A stretch of 5,304 nucleotides of DNA from assembly GCA_900555195.1 (NCBI GenBank), contig USKC01000234.1, positions 1 to 5,304 of the forward strand, given 5' to 3'. Below, piece after piece: positions 1 to 5,304 of the stretch. The number at the start of each line of letters is the position of its first letter. The first letter of the stretch is position 1. Below the pieces are notes generated by a model, which saw only the letters and a program-made list of their open reading frames with translations, searched no databases and was not told the DNA's origin. A program made the translations under genes and the position numbers. This DNA is from an uncultured Lachnospiraceae bacterium. Lineage in GTDB: Bacteria; Bacillota; Clostridia; Lachnospirales; Lachnospiraceae.

Positions 1-1369
1 TGCCGATCCATTCAGGCGGCAGGGGCCCTTGTATCTTTTCCGGCATCCTCACGCTGGCAATTTCCCTGTTCGGCCTGCTGATGCTTATCGCCCGCATGAA
101 GGAAGCTTCGGCCGCCGGAATTCTATGGGGCGCCTTCCTTCTGCTGTTCACGATGGGGATGGGACTCGCATCTCTTCTTTGCCGCACGCCGCAGATGCAG
201 GATTCTTTCCGTCCGGCCGTTGTGATGCGGGAACGCTCTTTTATTTCCGTTTTGGGCTGCTCTGCCATTTTATGGGTCTGCTCTTCACATTCGTTTCCGT
301 CTGCCGCGCGGTTGCAGGTCCGGCATTTCCCGCAGCCGCACCCTTTCTTGGGCTGCTCGGCCTAGCAATGGAACTGCTCGGTACATGGGCCCTGTTGGCC
401 CGCCGTAACCGAACCCTTATCATCTATGAAAACGGTTCCCTCATCTATTGCACCAGTTGGGGACGGATGCGCACCGCTGTCCCCGGCCAGATAGCCTCCA
501 TACAGCTGACCTTGAATCGCTCTGTTGTTTTTCTGGATTCCGGCAACAGACGGCTGCTGTCCGTGGAAACCAATATGCTGGGAACAGACCAGCTGGAACA
601 ATGGATCGAGAGACAACATATCTCTGTAAAGTTAACCAAGTTTTTGGAAAGACAGGTGCTCCAAACCGCTGAAGCAGAAGAAACTGTTTCTTGGCGCGAA
701 GAATACCGCACACGTTGGCACAGCCATCTGAAAAGCATCCGGATTGGATTGGTGCTGACGCTGATCCTGTTCTCTGTTGGAAGCATCGTGCCCTTTGCTC
801 TGTATCTAGTCGGCTTACTCAAGTTCCGGACAGCAGTTTCCTTGTCTGCTGCGGCGCCGGTTCCTTTTCTGCTGTATTATCTGATCTTCGCCCAGGTACT
901 CTTGCTGAACGCCAGGCCCAAAAGGGCGACTCCCGAGTGGAATGCGATGCATATTAAGGTTCCCTCTCTGTTGTTCATGTTTCTTTCCTGGCTGCTTTCC
1001 ATGCAGTTCTATGATCTCTGGAATCTATGGGAAATGCAAGTTGTGGATGAATGGCAGTTTCTTGTACTGTGGCTGGCGGTCGGCATCGCCCTGTTTTTAT
1101 TAAGCTATCCGCTCTGTTACAGAGCCAATTTGGCGCTATGCGGCCATTCCCAACATTATTCGGCCGTCATAACCGGCCGCGAGGAAAAAGAAGATGATGA
1201 CGGGGACTCAGCTTACACTCTAACAGTCTTGCTGGACGATGGAACGGAAGCGGAAATCCAGGTAACGCAGACCCTGTACCAAATGGAAGAATCCGGCACC
1301 CCTTTCGTGGTCTGTCAGTTAGAAAGCCCGCTGGGGATCCGCATGATAAAGCTACATCTTACCTCCTGA
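1..1369 (+). CDS. Multi-pass membrane protein of unknown function, 5'-partial, with an internal frameshift
   Basis: I do not recognise this gene and assign no function. It is open at the left edge. From base 3 to about 239 the convincing protein is in frame 3, with two hydrophobic segments (visible residues about 11-30 and 38-60). Frame 3 then meets TAG at 363-365. From about 242 the convincing protein is in frame 2 and runs to TGA at 1367-1369. The joined product has about 455 visible residues. Further membrane segments lie near bases 250-315, 320-400, 735-820, 830-913, 955-1018 and 1052-1126, about eight in all. Between segments 4 and 5 is a soluble part (about 405-720) whose strand-rich pattern (LIIYENGSLIY, then GRMRTAVPGQIASI) recalls bacterial PH-like domains. 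The C-terminus (about 1150-1366) is soluble and beta-rich, with an acidic stretch (EEKEDDDGD). Frame 2 alone can be read from TTG at 29, but its first 65 or so residues are rich in His, Arg, Gly and Pro and look like out-of-frame translation. The only in-frame ATG in frame 3 (81) would cut off the first helix, so the true start is probably outside the window. Confidence 0.75.
   Translation, partial: ADPFRRQGPLYLFRHPHAGNFPVRPADAYRPHEGSFGRRNSMGRLPSAVHDGDGTRISSLPHAADAGFFPSGRCDAGTLFYFRFGLLCHFMGLLFTFVSVCRAVAGPAFPAAAPFLGLLGLAMELLGTWALLARRNRTLIIYENGSLIYCTSWGRMRTAVPGQIASIQLTLNRSVVFLDSGNRRLLSVETNMLGTDQLEQWIERQHISVKLTKFLERQVLQTAEAEETVSWREEYRTRWHSHLKSIRIGLVLTLILFSVGSIVPFALYLVGLLKFRTAVSLSAAAPVPFLLYYLIFAQVLLLNARPKRATPEWNAMHIKVPSLLFMFLSWLLSMQFYDLWNLWEMQVVDEWQFLVLWLAVGIALFLLSYPLCYRANLALCGHSQHYSAVITGREEKEDDDGDSAYTLTVLLDDGTEAEIQVTQTLYQMEESGTPFVVCQLESPLGIRMIKLHLTS
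237..245 (+). other. Frameshift site in a T run within the membrane-protein gene
   Basis: Reading in frame 3 gives ...VVMRERS up to the TCT at 237-239 and then leaves the plausible protein. Adding one T to the TTTT run at 239-242 gives RERSFYFRFGLLCHF, which passes smoothly into the long frame-2 part. This fits one lost base in a homopolymer, either a real mutation or a sequencing or assembly error. Slippage by one base is physically possible, because TTT at 240-242 can re-pair with TTT at 239-241. However, the site is not a canonical X XXY YYZ heptamer, and I see no obvious strong stem immediately downstream. Confidence 0.75.
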
Positions 1370-1389
1370 TTCTGCATGATGATCCCTTC

Positions 1390-1418
1390 AAAAAGAGGCT
1401 GTGAAAAAAGCATAGCCT
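1390..1418 (-). terminator. Hairpin with T tract, likely terminator for the minus-strand lacI-family gene
   Basis: AGGCTGTG (1396-1403) pairs with CATAGCCT (1411-1418), giving 8 bp with one G-U pair around a 7-base A-rich loop. Read on the minus strand, the stem is followed by C and then five T (complement of 1394-1390), which is the intrinsic terminator layout. It lies about 190 bases past the stop codon of the LacI-family gene, far enough that other 3' signals might act first. Read on the plus strand it is only 20 or so bases past the membrane-protein stop, but lacks a T tail in that direction. Confidence 0.55.
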
Positions 1419-1423
1419 AAAAC

Positions 1424-1467
1424 AAAGAAGGGCCATGGGGCAAAAATAAGCCCAGGGTCCTTCTTTT
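1424..1467 (+). terminator. Long hairpin ending in a T-rich arm, likely terminator for the membrane-protein gene
   Basis: The arm 1424-1434 (AAAGAAGGGCC) pairs with 1456-1466 (GGTCCTTCTTT), 11 bp including one G-U pair. After a small internal loop, GGGC (1438-1441) pairs with GCCC (1450-1453) around an 8-base A-rich loop. The 3' arm itself supplies the T-rich tail (TTCTTTT at 1461-1467). The structure starts about 55 bases after the plus-strand stop. On the minus strand the stem is followed by GTTTTAGG, so it may also slow transcription coming from the other side. Confidence 0.6.
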
Positions 1468-1606
1468 GTGTAAAATTAATTTACAATGGTAATTCTTAAC
1501 AAATCCTATACTAACGCAAAACAGGCAGTTTTACCAATCCTTATTTCGGATTATCTTTTCCTAATGAACAACCTTTTCGGCATGAAACGCAGTATCCGTC
1601 ATAAGC

Positions 1607-2650
1607 CTAACCATTTTTGTCCAGCCTGCGGCACGACTCCCGAATCACCAGCCCGGACTGTATTTTCTGTACCCTGGGAGGGTTCTCCTTATGGATCGCC
1701 GCAATCACCGTATCGATCAGCGTGCGGCCAAAGGCCTCATAATCGTATCCCACACAGGTCAGCCGGGGCATACACATCTCAGCGATATAGGTATCATCAA
1801 AACTTACCACGGAAACATCCTGAGGAATTCTGTAGCCGTACTCCGACAGCGTACGGATCATCCCAGCTGCCGCAAAATCATTGATTGCGATGACTGCCGT
1901 GGGCAAAGGCACGCCCTGCTGAAGGAATTTGCGCATTGCTTCGCTTCCTCCTTCTATATCATAGCTGTCACTGTCCACAATATATTCCTCTCTCACAGGA
2001 ATCCCCGCCTTTTGGAGCACCTGCCTAAAGCGCTTCCTTTTATCTACAGTGGGCTTTACATCCCCTCTGCCCCCAATCAGCGCAATATCCCGATGCCCGT
2101 TTTCCAGGAGATACGAAAGCAAAAGTTCTATCGCCTGGCCTTCATCAATATTCACACGATAACAGTCCGCACCGTCCAATTTTCCCGTAATCAGAACAGG
2201 CATGGCATTCGCCGCCCGGTTGATGCTCTCCACATATTTCGCGTCTGAAACCAGTTCGTCCACTTTTCCGCCGACCTGGATAACAGCGTCCACCCTCTGC
2301 CTGTGGAACTTCTCAAGATAGGATATCTCCATCTCATTGCTGCCCAGCGAATTGCACAGCATAAGCAGATATCCCCGCTCATTGGCGGCCTTTTCGCACT
2401 CCACCACAATGGTTGCAAAATATGGATTCCTGATATCCGATACCATCAGGCCAATCATTTTAGTCTCAACGCTGCTCAGTCCTCTGGCGAGCGCGCTGGG
2501 CTTGAAGTCATATTTGTCGATCAGTTCCTGTACTTTCAGCCGCTTCTCCTCACTGACACGCGCGCTCCCGGTCAGCACCCTTGAGACAGTGGCGGGGGAT
2601 ACCCCCGCCTCCTTCGCTATAGTATAGATGCTAATCGTCTCTTTTTCCAT
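1607..2650 (-). CDS. LacI/GalR-family transcriptional regulator
   Basis: A complete 347-residue protein of normal length for this family, expected to act as a cytoplasmic dimeric DNA-binding regulator whose DNA affinity changes on binding a small ligand. The N-terminus carries the LacI helix-turn-helix (residues about 9-28, TIAKEAGVSPATVSRVL), followed by a hinge helix (KPSALARGLSS, about 50-60). By alignment in mind with PurR, Leu58 is in the position of the minor-groove intercalating leucine. From about residue 65 (IGLMVSDIRNPYFATIV) to the end it is a periplasmic-binding-protein-like sensor domain, with family landmarks AINDFAAAGMI (255-264), SVVSFDDTYIA (280-290) and PRLTCV (295-300). The usual R-x-x-G-F/Y segment appears as RKRF (205-208), Arg in place of Gly. 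ATG at 2650-2648 is supported by a GGAAAGG ribosome binding site nine bases upstream; the stop is TAG at 1609-1607. It follows purL on the same strand after 71 bases. The family mostly senses sugars, sometimes purines or nucleosides; the ligand and targets here cannot be read from the sequence. Confidence 0.96.
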   Translation of the reverse strand: MEKETISIYTIAKEAGVSPATVSRVLTGSARVSEEKRLKVQELIDKYDFKPSALARGLSSVETKMIGLMVSDIRNPYFATIVVECEKAANERGYLLMLCNSLGSNEMEISYLEKFHRQRVDAVIQVGGKVDELVSDAKYVESINRAANAMPVLITGKLDGADCYRVNIDEGQAIELLLSYLLENGHRDIALIGGRGDVKPTVDKRKRFRQVLQKAGIPVREEYIVDSDSYDIEGGSEAMRKFLQQGVPLPTAVIAINDFAAAGMIRTLSEYGYRIPQDVSVVSFDDTYIAEMCMPRLTCVGYDYEAFGRTLIDTVIAAIHKENPPRVQKIQSGLVIRESCRRLDKNG

Positions 2651-2659
2651 ATGACATCG

Positions 2660-2666
2660 CCTTTCC
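2660..2666 (-). promoter_or_regulatory. Ribosome binding site of the LacI-family gene
   Basis: On the minus strand this reads GGAAAGG, nine bases before the ATG at 2650. It supports that start. A second ATG seven bases further upstream (2657-2655) is out of frame. Confidence 0.7.
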
Positions 2667-2684
2667 GACCCAGGTTACCGCAGG

Positions 2685-2695
2685 AACGGGCCGTT
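2685..2695. promoter_or_regulatory. Small palindrome in the leader of the LacI-family gene, possible operator
   Basis: AACGGGCCGTT is an inverted repeat with 5-bp arms (AACGG and CCGTT) around one central base. It lies between the purL stop and the LacI-family ribosome binding site, just downstream of an AT-rich stretch. LacI-family regulators often bind short inverted repeats with a central CG near their own start, so autoregulation is conceivable. Operators of the family are usually longer (about 14-20 bases) with an even centre, and a repeat this short can occur by chance. The one-base centre rules out a normal hairpin terminator. Confidence 0.25.
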
Positions 2696-2697
2696 TT

Positions 2698-2706
2698 ACT
2701 ATATAT
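2698..2706 (-). promoter_or_regulatory. TATA-like element, possible weak promoter -10 box for the LacI-family gene
   Basis: The minus strand reads ATATATAGT here, giving TATATA or TATAGT as a -10 candidate about 50 bases before the ATG. No good TTGACA-like box lies 16-18 bases upstream; the positions hold GATAAA or CAGATA at the very end of purL. An internal promoter is therefore weakly supported, and transcription from purL remains an alternative. Confidence 0.2.
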
Positions 2707-2721
2707 GTCTTTTTCTGGCAT

Positions 2722-5304
2722 TTATCTGAAATAGGCAACGCCGGATTCAAAGATCTTCAGATCCTGTTCTCCATAGATATTGATGGCAACGCCATCCCCT
2801 CTTCTTTCCACATGAGCCATCTTGCCCAGGATACGCCCATCCGGGGAGGTAATGCCTTCAATCGCCGTATAAGAACCGTTCACATTCCATTCGCCGTCCA
2901 TGGACACATTTCCTTCCGGATCCGCATACTGGGTAGCCACCTGCCCGTTCTCGAACAGCCGCTTCGTCCATTCCTCATTGGCCACAAAACGGCCTTCTCC
3001 ATGGGACGCAGGCGTACAATACGTTCTGCCCACCTGGGCCTGTGCCAGCCAAGGCGATTTATTGGAAACCACTTTGGTATATACCATTCTGGAGATATGG
3101 CGGTTAATTGTATTGAATGTAAGGGTAGGAGAATTCTCATCCTGACCTGTGATCTTGCCGAAGGGAACCAGGCCGAGTTTAATCAGCGCCTGGAACCCAT
3201 TGCAAATGCCCAGGCAGAGACCATCCCGTTCGGTAAGCAGCTTCTCCACCGCTTCCTTTATCTTGGCATTCTGGAACGCCGTCGCGAAGAACTTGGCGCT
3301 TCCGTCCGGTTCGTCACCCGCAGAGAATCCGCCGGGGAACATAATGATCTGCGCCTGTCCAATGGCCTTCTCAAATTCTTCCACGGATTCCCGGATATCC
3401 TGTGCAGTGAGATTGCGGAAAATCTTTGTCACCACATTGGCGCCAGCACGTTCAAAGGCCTTCGCACTGTCATATTCGCAGTTGGTTCCCGGGAATACGG
3501 GGATGAACACAGTGGGCTTCGCCACTTTATTCCTACACACATGGATTTCCTTTGCCGTATACAGCGGGCTTTCCACCGTTTCCTTTCCCTGCTTCGGAAG
3601 GCTCGGGAATACTTTTTCCAATGTTCCCTTCCAGGACGAAATCATCTCATCCAGATCGATCTGCACATCCTTGATCACAAAAGCAGCCTTCTCGCTGACC
3701 GTTCCAAGGCATTCATATGCGATGCCGATCTCGTCCATCCTATCCGCCGCCACTTCGGCCACGATATCCCCCAGGGCGTTCTCAAACAGGTCGGAGACTT
3801 CCACATCTCCCGCCAGTTCCAGTCCCAGATGATTGCCAAATGCCATCTTTGAAAGGGCCGCCGCTGCTCCCTTGGCATCCAGCGCGTAAGCGGATACAAT
3901 CACGCCGTTTCGGATCAGTTCCGTGATCTTATCATACAGCCTGCTCACCTCATCATATACAGGAATGTCATATTCGTCCCGCTCCAGGCAGAAACGGATC
4001 ACCCGATTGCCCGGCTTCTTGAATTCCGGCGTAATGATGTCGCCCTCCTTCGCCACATCCACCGCAAAGGATACCAGGGTAGGAGGCACATCGATATCAT
4101 TAAAGGTTCCGGACATGGAATCCTTGCCCCCGATGGAAGGCAGGCCATATCCCACCTGCGCATCGTATGCACCAAGCAGAGCTGCAAAAGGCTGGCTCCA
4201 TCTTTCGGGATCTTCTGTCATCCGTCTGAAATACTCCTGGAAAGTGAACCGGATCTTTCGGAAATCTCCGCCCGCAGCCACGATGCGCGCCATGGATTCC
4301 GTCACCGCATAGATGGCGCCGTGATACGGGCTCCAGGAAGACAGGTACGGATCAAAACCATAACTCATCATGGTTACCGCATCCGTCTTGCCTTCCAGCA
4401 CCGGAAGCTTCGCCACCATGGCCTGTGTTTCGGTCAGCTGATATTTTCCGCCGTAAGGCATGAGCACGCTGCCCGCTCCGATGGAGGAATCGAACATCTC
4501 CACCAGCCCCTTCTGGGAGCATACGTTCAAATCCGCCAGCAAAGTAAGCCAGGCGCCTTTCACATCTCCTGCCTCCAGCGCTTTTCCTGCCGCAGGCACG
4601 GCATACTGATCAAAATAGCTACTCCCTTCCTGCGGCATGTCCACATATACATTCGTTTCCTGATGCGCGCCATTGGTATCCAGGAATGCGCGGGAAATGT
4701 TGACGATTTCCTTTCCTCTCCAGATCAGCACCAGTCTGGGTTCCTCCGTCACCTCAGCCACGCTCACAGCTTCCAGATTCTCTTCAGCGGCATATGCCAG
4801 GAAAGCATCCACATCCTTGGGGGATACCACCACTGCCATACGCTCCTGTGACTCGGAAATCGCCAATTCCGTACCGTCCAGGCCCGCATATTTCTTCGGC
4901 ACCTTGTCCAGATCCACCCGCAGCCCGTCGGCCAGTTCTCCGATGGCTACAGAAACGCCGCCCGCTCCGAAGTCGTTACATTTCTTGATCAGCCGGCTGA
5001 CTTCCGCCCTGCGGAACAGCCTCTGGATCTTGCGTTCCGTGGGTGCATTTCCCTTCTGCACCTCCGCTCCGCAGGTCTCGATGCTCGCCTCTGTATGCAC
5101 CTTGGAAGAACCGGTAGCGCCGCCGCAGCCATCCCTTCCGGTACGGCCGCCCAGCAGAATAATGATATCTCCGGGATCTGAGGAAGCGCGCACCACATTT
5201 TTCCTGGGAGCCGCACCCATAACCGCGCCGATCTCCATGCGCTTGGCCGCATAGCCGGGATGATAAATCTCCTTTACATAGCCGGTAGCCAGACCGATCT
5301 GATT
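2722..5304 (-). CDS. purL: Phosphoribosylformylglycinamidine synthase (FGAM synthase), long single-chain form, N-terminus beyond the window
   Basis: The enzyme converts FGAR, glutamine and ATP to FGAM, the fourth step of de novo purine synthesis, in the cytoplasm. The 860 visible residues (numbered from 5304 down) begin inside the first synthetase half, at GLATGYVKEIYHPGY. They then hold GGRTGRDGCGGATGSS (about 52-67) and NDFGAGGVSVAIGELADG (about 110-127). The second AIRS-like half holds GLPSIGGKDSMSGTF (about 387-401). From about residue 598 (TVFIPVFPGTNCEYDSA) a class I glutamine amidotransferase domain follows, with the nucleophile Cys701 in LCLGICNGFQ (codon 3204-3202) and the His768/Glu770 pair in SHGEGRF, so ammonia production looks intact. 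The stop is TAA at 2724-2722. Full-length proteins of this type are about 1,240-1,260 residues, so roughly 390 N-terminal residues lie outside the window. The Met at 5238 is internal: the frame continues upstream with conserved PurL sequence. No frameshift or stop is seen in the visible part. Its promoter and any purine-responsive leader would lie to the right of the window. Confidence 0.97.
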   Translation of the reverse strand, partial: NQIGLATGYVKEIYHPGYAAKRMEIGAVMGAAPRKNVVRASSDPGDIIILLGGRTGRDGCGGATGSSKVHTEASIETCGAEVQKGNAPTERKIQRLFRRAEVSRLIKKCNDFGAGGVSVAIGELADGLRVDLDKVPKKYAGLDGTELAISESQERMAVVVSPKDVDAFLAYAAEENLEAVSVAEVTEEPRLVLIWRGKEIVNISRAFLDTNGAHQETNVYVDMPQEGSSYFDQYAVPAAGKALEAGDVKGAWLTLLADLNVCSQKGLVEMFDSSIGAGSVLMPYGGKYQLTETQAMVAKLPVLEGKTDAVTMMSYGFDPYLSSWSPYHGAIYAVTESMARIVAAGGDFRKIRFTFQEYFRRMTEDPERWSQPFAALLGAYDAQVGYGLPSIGGKDSMSGTFNDIDVPPTLVSFAVDVAKEGDIITPEFKKPGNRVIRFCLERDEYDIPVYDEVSRLYDKITELIRNGVIVSAYALDAKGAAAALSKMAFGNHLGLELAGDVEVSDLFENALGDIVAEVAADRMDEIGIAYECLGTVSEKAAFVIKDVQIDLDEMISSWKGTLEKVFPSLPKQGKETVESPLYTAKEIHVCRNKVAKPTVFIPVFPGTNCEYDSAKAFERAGANVVTKIFRNLTAQDIRESVEEFEKAIGQAQIIMFPGGFSAGDEPDGSAKFFATAFQNAKIKEAVEKLLTERDGLCLGICNGFQALIKLGLVPFGKITGQDENSPTLTFNTINRHISRMVYTKVVSNKSPWLAQAQVGRTYCTPASHGEGRFVANEEWTKRLFENGQVATQYADPEGNVSMDGEWNVNGSYTAIEGITSPDGRILGKMAHVERRGDGVAINIYGEQDLKIFESGVAYFR

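Noticed and set aside
29..238. Frame-2 N-terminus of the membrane protein starting at TTG 29
   Set aside because: The translation here is rich in His, Arg, Gly and Pro and has no membrane segment, whereas frame 3 over the same bases gives two good hydrophobic helices. The frame-2 start is judged an artefact of the frameshift.
1470..1492. AT-rich inverted repeats (GTAAA/TTTAC at 1470-1484; TTAC/GTAA at 1481-1492)
   Set aside because: The arms are only 4-5 bp in very AT-rich DNA, and no gene starts nearby that they could control.
1536..1552. AATCC/GGATT hairpin followed by a T-rich stretch
   Set aside because: A 5-bp stem with a 7-base loop and only two G-C pairs is too weak to call as a terminator, and no plus-strand gene ends just before it.
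1486..2248. Plus-strand open frames opposite the LacI-family gene (1486-1884 and 1691-2248)
   Set aside because: The first 120 bases or so of the earlier frame fall in the intergenic region, but there is no good ribosome binding site, and both run antisense through conserved LacI-family sequence. They look like chance frames.
2812..3852. A 346-codon open frame on the plus strand, opposite purL
   Set aside because: It lies wholly antisense to a well-conserved enzyme gene, shares its third-base pattern, and its translation is rich in His, Arg and Cys without any recognisable domain. Other plus-strand frames over purL (3149-3832, 4321-4851, 4673-5254) are rejected for the same reason.
5236..5238. 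ATG at 5238 as the start of a shorter PurL
   Set aside because: The frame continues to the right edge with conserved PurL sequence (GLATGYVKEIYHPGY), so this Met is internal.

Overview
The window looks like chromosomal DNA of a low-to-mid GC Firmicute, most likely a Clostridia or Lachnospiraceae-type gut anaerobe. The basis is the purL product, which is the long single-chain FGAM synthase with its glutaminase domain fused on, as is common in that group, rather than the split PurS/PurL/PurQ of Bacillus. The LacI-type regulator and the poorly conserved multi-pass membrane protein fit the same picture. This placement is from recognition of protein style, not from a search.

Layout from left to right: (1) A plus-strand gene open at the left edge and ending at 1369 encodes a multi-pass membrane protein of unknown function. 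Its reading frame changes at about 239-242, in a run of four T. The hydrophobic N-terminal half is in frame 3 and the rest in frame 2, so the gene is frameshifted, or the base run is miscalled, or (less likely) it is read by -1 slippage. (2) A 237-base convergent intergenic region (1370-1606) holds two adjacent hairpins that can end transcription from both sides; the remainder (about 1470-1606) is AT-rich and I see no gene in it. (3) A complete minus-strand LacI/GalR-family repressor lies at 1607-2650. (4) A 71-base gap holds its ribosome binding site, a small palindrome and a weak TATA-like element. (5) The minus-strand purL gene runs from 5304 down to 2722, with its N-terminal part beyond the right edge.

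PurL carries out the fourth step of de novo IMP synthesis. The LacI-family gene lies directly downstream on the same strand, and I see no clear terminator between them, so read-through is possible. Whether the regulator has anything to do with purines cannot be told from the sequence. The membrane protein is convergent to this pair and appears unrelated.

I found no CRISPR array, tRNA, rRNA, transposase, attachment site or phage gene. I do not see evidence of a new multi-gene system. The most notable points are the frameshift and the uncharacterised membrane protein architecture.
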